From NCBI GenBank assembly GCA_904395335.1, contig CAJFNR010000037.1, forward strand, positions 1-62,300: a DNA stretch of 62,300 bases, in the 5' to 3' direction. Of this stretch, positions 43,006 to 50,804 are shown piece after piece; within the stretch, counting starts at the first letter, position 1; each line of letters begins with the position of its first letter. Source of the DNA: Candidatus Avimonas narfae. GTDB taxonomy: Bacteria; Bacillota; Clostridia; Oscillospirales; Acutalibacteraceae. Under the pieces are notes generated by a model. The model worked only from the letters and a program-made list of their open reading frames with translations. It was not told the origin of the DNA and made no database searches. The position numbers were made by a program, and so were the translations under genes.

Positions 43006-44047
43006 ATAGCACCATCCCTTCCAGTTCGCGCAATGCGGCGGTTTCGTTATAGGCGGCGACGGCATTGTCCAGCAGCTGTGCCCCCAGAGCCCCGCCGGTG
43101 CCCTCTCCCAAATGCAGCCCGGCATCCAGCAGCGGGGACAGCTCCAACGCCTCCAGCAGCCAGACGCCGGCCCTTTCCGCCGGACGGTGGGAGGGAAAGA
43201 GACAAGCACGGGCGGCAGGCGCCATCCGGACAGCGCACAGAGCAGCCGCAGCGGAAATCACACCGTCCACCATGGCGGCTATCCGAAGGGCTGCACAGCC
43301 CAGGAAAAAGCCGCACAGAGCGGCCAGATCCAGTCCGCCCACCTTGGCTAGGATATCCAGAGGATCGGAGGGATCGGGGCGGTTGACCGCCAGAGCACGG
43401 CGGATGACCTCCGCCTTATGGGCGGCTCCTGCCTCGCCGGCGGAGCCGTGCGGAACCAGTTCTTCCGGAGGAATCCCCAGCAGAACCGATGCCACTGCTC
43501 CGGTGGTGGTGGTATTGCCGATGCCCATTTCCCCGGGGATGGCCACCCGGATGCCGTCTGCGGCGGCCTCTGCCGCCAGGGAAATTCCCGTTTCCAGGGT
43601 GTGGAGGCACTCCTCCCGGGTCATGGCGGGGCCGCGGACAATATTGCCTGTCCCCTTGCGCACGAAGGCGGCGCGGATACGGGGCTCCCAATAGGGGACG
43701 GCAATCCCCACGTCCACCACCAGTACCGGTGCCTCCGCCCGCCGGGAAAAAACGTTGATGACACCGCCGCCCCGGGCAAAATTTACCGCCTGAGCAGCGG
43801 TCATGTAGGAGGGGGAGGGCGTAACACCCTCGGCCGTCACCCCATTATCCGCACAGAAAATCACCGTCCGCTTGGGGGAAGAAAGAGGCTGCGTACTTCC
43901 CTGCAAGGCAGCCAGGCGAACGACCGTATCCTCCAGCAGGCCCAGGCTTCCGGGCAGTATGGCCAGATCGGAAAAGCGTTGTCGCGCGGCCTGAGCGGTC
44001 TGAATATTCCCCGGACAGATACGGGACAGGGCATCGGACAGCGTCAT
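42998..44047 (-). CDS. cobT: nicotinate-nucleotide--dimethylbenzimidazole phosphoribosyltransferase
   Basis: 349 residues. LAALQGSTQPLSSPKRTVIF, FCADNGVTAEGVTPSPSYMT, GEMGIGNTTTTGAVASVLLG (nicotinate nucleotide site) and the C-terminal Glu in LGEGTGGALG place it firmly. It activates the lower ligand base of cobalamin. First gene of cobT-cobS-cobC; its leader carries two of the structured elements described below and no B12-box riboswitch was recognised. Confidence 0.95.
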   Translation of the reverse strand: MTLSDALSRICPGNIQTAQAARQRFSDLAILPGSLGLLEDTVVRLAALQGSTQPLSSPKRTVIFCADNGVTAEGVTPSPSYMTAAQAVNFARGGGVINVFSRRAEAPVLVVDVGIAVPYWEPRIRAAFVRKGTGNIVRGPAMTREECLHTLETGISLAAEAAADGIRVAIPGEMGIGNTTTTGAVASVLLGIPPEELVPHGSAGEAGAAHKAEVIRRALAVNRPDPSDPLDILAKVGGLDLAALCGFFLGCAALRIAAMVDGVISAAAALCAVRMAPAARACLFPSHRPAERAGVWLLEALELSPLLDAGLHLGEGTGGALGAQLLDNAVAAYNETAALRELEGMVLYG

Positions 44048-44164
44048 GGACGGATTCCTCCCAGTAAATAAAAGCAGAAAAGAAGCGGTAAGCTATCCCG
44101 CAGGGAATGCGTGAGCGTTTTCCTGTCGGGGCATTTGTGGCGAAGAAAAACGGGAAATTCCTTT
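44048..44164. other. proximal cobT leader
   Basis: The last 117 bases before cobT. Contains AATATACCACC and a ribosome site GGGAGGAAT ahead of the ATG; no further structure is seen. Confidence 0.4.
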
Positions 44165-44286
44165 TCAGGTGGTATATTGCGATTAGGAGATGATTCTTCT
44201 CACCTTGTTCACTGTCTGCGGACAGAGGGGGAGCGGGGCCTTCCATATTCAGCGAGACTGATGATAAAGGCCTTGGGCGCATTATA
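44165..44286 (-). promoter_or_regulatory. structured leader element, copy D (cobT, proximal)
   Basis: Minus strand: extended -10 TGATATAAT (44286-44281 is TATAAT) leads into GCGCCCAAGGCCTTTATC, matching the 5' box of copies B and C. GGCCTT pairs with AAGGCC about 25 bases later, CTGTC pairs with GACAG, and GTGAGAAG reappears near the end. The second conserved box (CCCTGGGC) is not present, so this is a partial or diverged copy. Confidence 0.45.
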
Positions 44287-44430
44287 TCACAAATGTGGAG
44301 GGAGAATTGGCGGTGCCGCGAAGCGACAAAAGATCGCTCCGACTGGAGTTGAGGGGGAATACTTAGCGCCTATCTCTATATTACAATCCCCGAGGAAACA
44401 CAGGGATTGTATCGGTTTGGGTACATTGTA
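44287..44430 (-). promoter_or_regulatory. structured leader element, copy E (cobT, distal)
   Basis: Minus strand: extended -10 TGTTACAAT (TACAAT 44430-44425) followed by GTACCC, a stem ACAATCCC/GGGGATTGT, and the 3' box GCGGCACCGCCAATTCTCCC (about 44297-44318). It runs directly into the -10 box of copy D. The 3' box closely matches copies A and B. Confidence 0.45.
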
Positions 44431-44627
44431 ACATAGGGGAGGGGAGGAGTAAAGAAATCTTCTTTGCCAAGGCCGCCTGTATACGTCTTGACAAAAGGGG
44501 GATGTGCACTCGCCTCAAGAGACTCTGTGGCATGGCACGCTTTCGGTCAGGTAGAGGGAGCTGTTGTTCCGTACGGGCCATCGGTTGTTTTTGCCTTTGC
44601 CGCTGGGAGAGCGGATTCCGGCATAGA
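44431..44627. other. spacer between cobT leader and pspA
   Basis: About 200 bases without ORF support. A plus-strand TTGACA near 44490 has no matching -10. Nothing else seen. Confidence 0.4.
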
Positions 44628-44662
44628 CAAAAAGGCCGCGGAGAACAGGTGTCCTCCGCGGC
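44628..44662 (-). terminator. terminator of the TPM-PspA unit
   Basis: GCCGCGGAG with CTCCGCGGC, 10-base loop, followed on the minus strand by CTTTTTGTC. Confidence 0.88.
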
Positions 44663-44674
44663 AAGGGTTTTGGC

Positions 44675-45355
44675 TTACAGGCCCATTTCCTTTTTCATTT
44701 TTTCCAGCTCCGCATCGACGGAGTCTCCGGTTCCCATGGCGCTGTATTTTTCCTCCAGCGCTTTGGCTTCGTCAATGGGCTCCGTATTGAGCTGTGCCAT
44801 GGCGTTGGCCTCGTCCAGCATGCGGTTGGCCTTTTCCTCCATGCGGTCGAAAGCCGACATGGCGCCGCTGGCTTTGCCGGCGGCTGAGCTGATCTCATTG
44901 ACCTTTTGCTGGGTCTTGGCCACGGAGACCTTGGCCTTGATCGATTCCCGTCGGGAGCGGAGCGTTTCGATATCGCTGACCAGCTTGTCGTGCATTTCCC
45001 GCATTTTTACCGCGTTCTCATGAGCGGCGGCGTAAGCGGTGGCCAGCCCGGCCCCAGTGCTCTCCTCTTGCTGTTTTTTGGCGATAAAGACCTTGGCGTC
45101 CTCTTCGTTGCCTGCCTGAAGTGCCTTTTTGGCCAGCCCGGCATATCGCTCCACCTCGGCCTGGTTTTCATCCATCAACCGTTTGGTGCGGGCTTCTTCG
45201 GCCATGACGCCGGCGGTTTCCCGCTTGACCTCAGCCAGATTGTCGGTAAGCTCCCGCAGGTATTGATCGATCATCTTCGCCGGATCTTCCATTTTATCCA
45301 GCACTGCGTTGACGTTCGCCTGAATAATGTCGGTGAATCTTGCCAGAATGCCCAT
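44675..45355 (-). CDS. PspA/IM30-family envelope stress protein
   Basis: 226 residues of long helices and coiled coil (LARFTDIIQANVNAVLDKME, DPAKMIDQYLRELTDNLAEV, then a hairpin of about residues 25-150). This is the ESCRT-III-like PspA/VIPP1/LiaH fold that coats stressed membranes. 55 bases after the TPM-domain gene, so the two form a unit, an arrangement known from other Firmicutes. Confidence 0.92.
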   Translation of the reverse strand: MGILARFTDIIQANVNAVLDKMEDPAKMIDQYLRELTDNLAEVKRETAGVMAEEARTKRLMDENQAEVERYAGLAKKALQAGNEEDAKVFIAKKQQEESTGAGLATAYAAAHENAVKMREMHDKLVSDIETLRSRRESIKAKVSVAKTQQKVNEISSAAGKASGAMSAFDRMEEKANRMLDEANAMAQLNTEPIDEAKALEEKYSAMGTGDSVDAELEKMKKEMGL

Positions 45356-45410
45356 GTTTTACCTCCTGTGATCATGATAGGAATATTCGTCAATGGAATC
45401 ATGCCCAGAA

Positions 45411-46427
45411 TCAGAGGGAAGAGGAGCCTTTGCCGTCGGAATCTCCCTCGTATTTTTTGGCGCGCTCCTCCGCGTCCAGGTCGCCAAATGTCTCCAGCGG
45501 CGTATTTAGTATTTTCTGCGCCTGTTCCGTCTCGCGGTTCTTTTGTTCCTTCGCGCGCTTCCACCATTTGTATAGCAGAACAACCACCAGTACCACCGCC
45601 GCCGCTACAACCACAACGATCAGCACAGTGGGCCATGGCGACCGGGTGACGCTCATAATGCGTTCCGCTGTCTTGTCAAATACCGTGGAGAAAAATTCCT
45701 CATCCCCCATGCTGGTATCGGTATAATAGCGGTCCAGATAATCCGACAGAATTCCTACAGCCTCATCGTCCATCACTGTCTTAGCCTGGGCCCCCACTGT
45801 GTATCCGCAGCGATAGCTTCCCGTACCGCTGTCCCAGAAAACCAGCAGGAAATGCCCCTCGTCGGTAAAGAGACGGTCGTACAACTCCTGCGCATACTGC
45901 TGCAGCTCCTGAGTGGAGGGGCTGCGGCTGCCGTTCACGGTGTCGGCGATATACAGATACGGCTGCACACCTGTCTGTTGGTAAAAGCTTTTCATGCCGG
46001 AGAGCAGCTCGTTTTGGTTGCTGATCCATCCCGGTTCGTCGGTGTAATACTCCGTTTCGGTTACCGCGCTGGAAGGCAGAGGCTCCCGCTCCACCGTGGA
46101 TTTGGCCACTTCCCCGCCTCCGGAGGAGGAGAGAAGTGAGAAAATCCCGACGACAAATGCCGCCACCAGGACAAAAGCCAATACGGATAAGCCGCAGCCG
46201 GGGCGTCCCCCCGCCGGAGGTGGACCGCCAGGAGGCGGTGCGCCATAGTATCGCGGACGATGAATAAATACCGTGGTGCGGGGGAAACGGAACGACGGTC
46301 CCCGCGAAGGGCGGCTTCGCCCGCTCCGGCCGCTGCCGAATCCTCCGGAAAATCCGCCGGAGGAACGTCCGCCGCCGGAAAAGCCCCCGCTACGGCCTCC
46401 GCCGCCTCCGCCTCCAGATCTGCCCAC
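45411..46427 (-). CDS. TPM-domain membrane protein
   Basis: About 338 residues: Gly/Ser/Arg-rich N-terminus (about 1-60), membrane segment CGLSVLAFVLVAAFVVGIFSLL, an extracytoplasmic TPM domain (WISNQNELLSGMKSFYQQTG, FLLVFWDSGTGSYRCGYTVG), a second membrane segment (VLIVVVVAAAVVLVVVLLY) and a charged cytosolic tail. TPM domains have been linked to membrane-protein repair and stress. GTG 46427 is preferred (AAGGAGG 6 bases upstream) over the ATG at 46466. Confidence 0.82.
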   Translation of the reverse strand: MGRSGGGGGGGRSGGFSGGGRSSGGFSGGFGSGRSGRSRPSRGPSFRFPRTTVFIHRPRYYGAPPPGGPPPAGGRPGCGLSVLAFVLVAAFVVGIFSLLSSSGGGEVAKSTVEREPLPSSAVTETEYYTDEPGWISNQNELLSGMKSFYQQTGVQPYLYIADTVNGSRSPSTQELQQYAQELYDRLFTDEGHFLLVFWDSGTGSYRCGYTVGAQAKTVMDDEAVGILSDYLDRYYTDTSMGDEEFFSTVFDKTAERIMSVTRSPWPTVLIVVVVAAAVVLVVVLLYKWWKRAKEQKNRETEQAQKILNTPLETFGDLDAEERAKKYEGDSDGKGSSSL

Positions 46428-46572
46428 AACAAGCCTCCTTATCTCTGTGAAACATTCGGTGATCAAACCGCAGTGCCCTTTGCGGATAGTTTACAGCAAA
46501 AAGCGGCAAAAAACAATGGAAATGTGTTGTAGCCCGTATTCGATTTTTCCGTCCCCGATGGGAAGGGATAGG

Positions 46573-47331
46573 TCAGGAGCGCGCTTCCCGCATCAGTAGG
46601 CGCCGTACGGCGCCGCTGGTGAAATATCGGGCCGCCTGATCGGCAAAGGCATCAAAATCCACCTGGGCCGATTCATCAGCGCCGTCGGAGAGCACCCGGA
46701 TAATGGCGTGGGGCACGCCGAATTCGCAGCAGACCTGTCCCACGGCCGCTCCCTCCATTTCTACGCATTTCAGATTGTCGATATGCTCTCGCAGCCAGTC
46801 TCCTTTTTCCGAGCTGCTGATAAACTGGTCGCCGGAGGCAATGGTTCCCATCACTACCTGGGGCGCCGTCAGGCCGAACGTTTCTCTTACCGGCGCGGGG
46901 ATGTCCTGCTTCATGTCCTCCTCGAGGTATTCTGCCGCCGCCCTGGCCAGACGGGCGGATAGCACCGGATCGGTGGCCAACGCCGCTCCCGGGTGGCCGG
47001 GGATATAGAAAAGCGGTTCCCCGATCAGGTCCACATCGTGCTGGAGCGTATGGTCGGCTACCACCAGGTCGCCCACCTTCAGGCGAAGATCTGCCCCGCC
47101 GGCTGTGCCGCAGAAAATCACCCGGTCCGCGTGGAACCTCTCAATGAGCAAAGTGGCCGCCACGGCGGCGGACACCTTGCCGATGCCGGACAGGGCCAAC
47201 ACCGTCTCGCGGCCATACAGGCTGCCCCGGTAAAATTCCCGGCCCGCCGCCTGGCATATCTGTGAAATCTCCATATCCTCCCGCAGAAGGGCGATTTCGC
47301 CCTCTATCGCGCATAGAATTCCAGTGATCAT
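46573..47331 (-). CDS. mtnN: 5'-methylthioadenosine/S-adenosylhomocysteine nucleosidase
   Basis: 252 residues. TGILCAIEGEIALLREDM, ALSGIGKVSAAVAATLLIERF, VIFCGTAGGADLRLKVGDLV and the purine-site motif CVEMEGAAVGQVCCEFGVPH, with Asp in VLSDGAD, define the family. It recycles the by-products of SAM use. Its 5' leader of over 350 bases contains two structured elements (copies B and C). ATG 47331 is chosen by homology; the open frame upstream is leader sequence. Confidence 0.94.
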   Translation of the reverse strand: MITGILCAIEGEIALLREDMEISQICQAAGREFYRGSLYGRETVLALSGIGKVSAAVAATLLIERFHADRVIFCGTAGGADLRLKVGDLVVADHTLQHDVDLIGEPLFYIPGHPGAALATDPVLSARLARAAAEYLEEDMKQDIPAPVRETFGLTAPQVVMGTIASGDQFISSSEKGDWLREHIDNLKCVEMEGAAVGQVCCEFGVPHAIIRVLSDGADESAQVDFDAFADQAARYFTSGAVRRLLMREARS

Positions 47332-47400
47332 TGTTGATCCTCCCAGATATCCCTTCCCCGCTTTGGAAAAGGGAGCGTGTTTTGTGTTGCGAATATTTTG
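47332..47400. other. proximal mtnN leader
   Basis: 69 bases with a ribosome site (GGGAGGATCAAC) and no other visible structure. Confidence 0.35.
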
Positions 47401-47511
47401 GCATGAACGTATAGGGGGAATTGGCGCCGCTCCGGCCGACAGCCGATTTCCCAGGCCCAGGGACTTCTCACATGGTATGTCCTCAAACATAAAGGCCCTG
47501 GGCACAGTATA
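47401..47511 (-). promoter_or_regulatory. structured leader element, copy B (mtnN, proximal)
   Basis: Minus strand, in order: extended -10 TGGTATACT (TATACT 47511-47506); GCCCAGGG; ATGT/ACAT small stem; GAGAAGTCCCTGGGCCTGG (47469-47451), whose CCCTGGGC pairs perfectly with GCCCAGGG; a second stem GGGAA..GGC/GCC.ATTCCC around a CGGCTGTCGGCCG hairpin; and the 3' box GCGCCAATTCCCCCT (47427-47413). Closely matches copy A over its whole length. Confidence 0.65.
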
Positions 47512-47594
47512 CCATGAACGCTGCCCCATGCGGTTCTTAGTCTATATTTAAAGGCAGCGTTCCCGAGAAATGCTAACGCATTTCTCCTAACCTC
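47512..47594 (-). other. hairpins between copies C and B
   Basis: Contains a perfect GAGAAATGC/GCATTTCTC hairpin (47562-47583) and AACGCTGCC pairing with GGGCAGCGTT just ahead of the -10 box of copy B. It links the two elements into one structured leader. Confidence 0.5.
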
Positions 47595-47702
47595 TGTTAT
47601 ACCATAAGCGTAGAGGGAACTGGCCCGATGGGACAGCTCCAAGCCCAGGGACTTCTTACATCGTTTGCCATCGGGCATAGAGGCCCTAGGCATATTATAC
47701 CA
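47595..47702 (-). promoter_or_regulatory. structured leader element, copy C (mtnN, distal)
   Basis: Minus strand: extended -10 TGGTATAAT (TATAAT 47699-47694); GCCTAGGG; TGCC/GGCA small stem; AAGAAGTCCCTGGGCTTGG (47657-47639), pairing through one G-T wobble; second hairpin GGAGCTG.CCC/GGG.CAGTTCC; 3' box GGGCCAGTTCCCTCT; then TTATGGTATAAC, a further -10-like box. The stems are kept while the bases differ from copies A, B and F. Confidence 0.65.
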
Positions 47703-47844
47703 TAAAATTCGTCGCGGAGAAAGGCCTTGTCCGCCGGTGGCGGAGATGGGAATTGTATTCACTCTTTCCGTTTCCTCTTGCGCCCGGTCCAGGGACAGTG
47801 TACACTGGAGACAACATTGCTTTTTTGGGGGAAGGAGGGAGCCT
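47703..47844. other. divergent spacer before the FeoB-associated gene
   Basis: About 140 bases between the mtnN leader and the next rightward gene. ACAGTGTACACTGG near 47798-47811 is a short inverted repeat and could be part of a promoter. No gene. Confidence 0.35.
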
Positions 47845-48036
47845 ATGTCTCCTGTCGATATCGTGATTCTTATAATGGTGGCCGCTGTGATCGGGCTGTC
47901 CGTTGCCGTCCGGCGGCGCCGGCGTTCTCACAAAGGAGGCGGATGTGGCTCCTGTTCCGCCTGCAGCCGGTTGGACGGCTGCCACCGGGAGCCGGAGAGC
48001 AGGGACGGAGCGGATCCCGGCGGCGAAAATTCCTGA
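47845..48036 (+). CDS. FeoB-associated Cys-rich membrane protein
   Basis: 63 residues: one membrane helix (VDIVILIMVAAVIGLSVAV), a basic stretch (RRRRRSHKGG) and a Cys cluster (CGSCSACSRLDGC). This is the small FeoB-associated protein type usually coded beside feoB; here it is about 25 kb from feoAB. Start after GGAAGGAGGGAGCCT. It is 19 bases ahead of the ComM-like gene. Confidence 0.82.
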   Translation: MSPVDIVILIMVAAVIGLSVAVRRRRRSHKGGGCGSCSACSRLDGCHREPESRDGADPGGENS

Positions 48037-48055
48037 GTCAAAAGGAGGCGCTTCC

Positions 48056-49585
48056 ATGTTTGCCAAGGTACATAGCATGGGACTGCTGGGAGTGGACGGC
48101 TTCCTCATTCAGGTGGAGGCGGATTTGTCCCAGGGGCTTCCCGGCTTCGACGTGGTGGGCCTGCCAGGCGCGGCGGTGCGGGAATCCCGGGACCGGGTGC
48201 GCGCCTCGTTGAAAAACTGCGGCTTCGATTACCCGGTCAGCCGGATCACGGTTAATCTGGCGCCTGCGGATGTGCGCAAGGAGGGGTCAGTGTACGATCT
48301 GCCTCTGCTCCTGGCGCTGCTGAAGGCCAGCGGCCAGCTGACGGCGGGGCTGGAGGACAGCGCTTTTTTGGGGGAACTGTCCCTCACCGGGGAGATCCGG
48401 CCGGTGAGGGGCGTGCTGCCTATGGTGATCGCTGCCCGGGACGCCGGGCTCCGCCGCGTCTTTATCCCCGCGGCAAATGCCGCCGAAGGGGCGGTGGTGG
48501 AAGGGGTCGAGGTCTATCCCTGCGGCACGGTTCCCGAGCTGTTGGAGCATTTGGCGGGGCGGACGCCGTTACCCCGTGCGGTTCCAGATCCGGAGGGGGA
48601 GGGAGCGGACGCTGTCCCGGATTTTGCCGATGTCATGGGACAGGCGGCGGCCCGGCGTGCCCTGGAGGTGGCGGCGGCCGGCTCTCACAACATCCTGCTG
48701 ATCGGACCGCCGGGATCGGGCAAAAGCATGCTGGCTAAGCGCCTGCCCTCCATTTTGCCGGACATGACGCCGGAAGAGGCGCTGGAGACTACTAAAATCC
48801 ATTCGGTGGCGGGGGTGCTTCCCGGCGGCACCGGCCTGCTGCGGTCCCGGCCCTTCCGGGCGCCCCACCACAACATATCCGCCCCCGGACTGGCGGGAGG
48901 CGGAAGCCTCCCACGCCCCGGCGAGGTGTCACTGGCCCATCACGGCGTGCTATTCTTGGACGAACTGCCGGAGTTTTCCCGCCAGTCCATGGAAGCGCTG
49001 CGCCAGCCGCTGGAGGACGGGAAAGTGACCATTTCCCGGGTCAGCGCTTCCCTGTCCTATCCCTGCTCTTTTATGCTGGTCGCCGCCATGAACCCCTGCC
49101 CCTGCGGCTATTATGGACATCCCTCCCGTTCTTGTGTCTGCTCCCCCCAGGCGGTCCGCCAGTACCTGTCCCGTATATCCGGGCCTCTGCTGGACCGCAT
49201 CGACCTGCATGTGGAGGTGCCCCCGGTGGAGTACGGACAGCTGGCAGCCCGCCAGCCAGGAGAAGCCTCTGCTTCCATAAGGGAGCGGGTGAACGCCGCC
49301 AGGCTGAAACAGCGGGAGCGGTTTGCCGGGACTGAAATTGCCTGCAACGCCTGCATTCCCGCCGGGAAGCTCAGCGAATATTGCCCTCTGTCCAACGAGG
49401 CGCAGGTGCTGATGAAAAACGCCTTTGAGCGTCTAGGGTTGTCGGCCCGTTCCTATGACCGGTTGCTCAAAGTGGCGCGCACCATCGCCGATTTGGAAAA
49501 TTCTAAGCGTATCGAGGCCGCCCACGTGGCGGAAGCAGTGCAATACCGGGGACTGGATCGGAAATACTGGGGCGCGGGCCGCTGA
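48056..49585 (+). CDS. YifB/ComM-family Mg-chelatase-like AAA ATPase
   Basis: 509 residues. N-terminal ChlI-like fold (LPGFDVVGLPGAAVRESRDR, YDLPLLLALL), Walker A GPPGSGKSMLAKRLPS, Walker B GVLFLDELPEF, and the signature segment FRAPHHNISAPGLAGGG, then the C-terminal Mg_chelatase_C domain. ComM helicases drive branch migration of transforming DNA in Vibrio. Start ATG 48056 has AAAGGAGGC upstream. Confidence 0.93.
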   Translation: MFAKVHSMGLLGVDGFLIQVEADLSQGLPGFDVVGLPGAAVRESRDRVRASLKNCGFDYPVSRITVNLAPADVRKEGSVYDLPLLLALLKASGQLTAGLEDSAFLGELSLTGEIRPVRGVLPMVIAARDAGLRRVFIPAANAAEGAVVEGVEVYPCGTVPELLEHLAGRTPLPRAVPDPEGEGADAVPDFADVMGQAAARRALEVAAAGSHNILLIGPPGSGKSMLAKRLPSILPDMTPEEALETTKIHSVAGVLPGGTGLLRSRPFRAPHHNISAPGLAGGGSLPRPGEVSLAHHGVLFLDELPEFSRQSMEALRQPLEDGKVTISRVSASLSYPCSFMLVAAMNPCPCGYYGHPSRSCVCSPQAVRQYLSRISGPLLDRIDLHVEVPPVEYGQLAARQPGEASASIRERVNAARLKQRERFAGTEIACNACIPAGKLSEYCPLSNEAQVLMKNAFERLGLSARSYDRLLKVARTIADLENSKRIEAAHVAEAVQYRGLDRKYWGAGR

Positions 49586-49625
49586 GACAGTTGCCGGCAG
49601 AAAACCTGCCAAGGGAGGAATTCCT

Positions 49626-50432
49626 ATGACGATTCCCGCCGGGGCTGCCCGCTTTTCCGGCTTTGCTTCACTGTATGCCGCCGCCAGACCCTGTCTGCCG
49701 GAATACGCTATTCGCGTGCTGCTGCGCTATGCCGCCGGTACTGGGGCGGGACACACTGCCGGGCTGGTGATTGATTTGGGGTGCGGCGCCGGACTGTCCA
49801 CGATCCCCTGGCGCGGTCATAGCCGCCGGGTCATTGGGGTAGAACCCAACCCCGACATGCTGGCGGAGGCACGCCGGCATGCCGCCCCCGGTCTGACCTT
49901 TCATCAGGCCTCCGCCGAGGACACTGGCCTTCCCGGAGGGGAAGCGGATATCGTGGTCTGTGCCCAGTCTTTTCACTGGATGGATCCGGAGGCTACCCTG
50001 CGGGAAGCGGCCCGTTTGCTCAGGCCCGGCGGGGTTTTTGCCACCGTGGACTATGACTGGCCTCCGGTGTCCACTGCGGCAGTGGAAGAGGCCTTCCGCC
50101 GCTTTGAACAGGAGACCGAGGCAGCGACGCTGGAGGCCGGCGGACTGCCCGCCCAACCGCGGCGGGAGAAAACCGGGCATCTGGATCAGATCCGGAAATG
50201 CGGGTATTTCTTCCTGACAAGGGAAGTGGTGTTTCTTCAGGAGGGCGTGGGCTGTGCCGACCGGCTGTTGGCATTGGCCGTCAGCCGCAGCGGCTGGCAA
50301 GAGGCCAGCCGGCGGTATCCTGAGGCGATGGCCGGCGTACTCAGCCGCTTTCGCTCCCGGCTCGAACGCTTGGACGAGGAATTCCCCATGGATTTCGGAT
50401 ACCGGCTTCGTTTTGGGGTTCGGAAAATTTGA
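49626..50432 (+). CDS. class I SAM-dependent methyltransferase
   Basis: 268 residues. SAM site VIDLGCGAGLSTIPW, acidic residue in VIGVEPNPDML, then QASAEDTGLPGGEADIVVCA and FHWMDPEATLREAARLLRPGG, typical of the Methyltransf_11 fold. Substrate unknown. ATG 49626 follows AAGGGAGGAATTCCT, 40 bases after the ComM-like gene. Confidence 0.87.
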   Translation: MTIPAGAARFSGFASLYAAARPCLPEYAIRVLLRYAAGTGAGHTAGLVIDLGCGAGLSTIPWRGHSRRVIGVEPNPDMLAEARRHAAPGLTFHQASAEDTGLPGGEADIVVCAQSFHWMDPEATLREAARLLRPGGVFATVDYDWPPVSTAAVEEAFRRFEQETEAATLEAGGLPAQPRREKTGHLDQIRKCGYFFLTREVVFLQEGVGCADRLLALAVSRSGWQEASRRYPEAMAGVLSRFRSRLERLDEEFPMDFGYRLRFGVRKI

Positions 50433-50472
50433 CCGTTTCGCTTTATCCTTGTGGAGGGAAGACAGGAAACGG

Positions 50473-50501
50473 TTGACAAAAAAGCGACGGGGTGGTATCC
50501 T
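50473..50501 (+). promoter_or_regulatory. sigma-A promoter of the pnuC leader
   Basis: TTGACA (50473-50478), 17-bp spacer, TATCCT (50496-50501), also preceded by TG (TGGTATCCT). The best -35/-10 pair among the structured elements. Confidence 0.82.
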
Positions 50502-50612
50502 GTGGCCGCAGGCTTTATGTGATGGGTCAAACCGTGTGGGGAGTCCCTGGGCTTGGAGAAATTGGCTGTCGGCCGAGCGGTGCCAATTCACCTGCTACAC
50601 TTATGTTATACG
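50496..50612 (+). promoter_or_regulatory. structured leader element, copy A (pnuC)
   Basis: From the -10 box: GTGGCCGCAGGCTTTATG, variable middle, GAGTCCCTGGGCTTGGAG (50541-50558), a perfect AATTGGC/GCCAATT stem (50560-50566/50582-50588) around GGCTGTCGGCC, then CACCTGCTACACTTATGTTATACG, shown here as the end box TTATGTTATACG. Aligns with copy B over about 100 bases. About 190 bases of leader follow before pnuC. Confidence 0.65.
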
Positions 50613-50804
50613 AAAACGCGAGACGGAGGAAAATATCGCCGGCTCCCCTGTGAAGCTGCATTCTTTTAGAAAATAGGCTCCACGGAAAAAGGAATACGCT
50701 TCTGCCACCGGGTAGAAAATGCGATAAAGCATTTGTGTGCACATCGTTAGGTCTTAGAAGATGGGCACGCGGATGTTTATTTTTTTGTTGTTCAGGAGGT
50801 TACT
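50613..50804 (+). other. proximal pnuC leader
   Basis: Unstructured by eye apart from AAATGC.GATAAAGCATTT near 50717-50732, a short inverted repeat. Ends in the ribosome site CAGGAGG before the ATG. Confidence 0.4.

Noticed and set aside
44048-44430. Cobalamin riboswitch upstream of cobT
   Set aside because: No B12 box or GCCACTG core in the right order; GGCCCCGCTCCCCCTCTGTC only superficially resembles the CCCCCGC segment.
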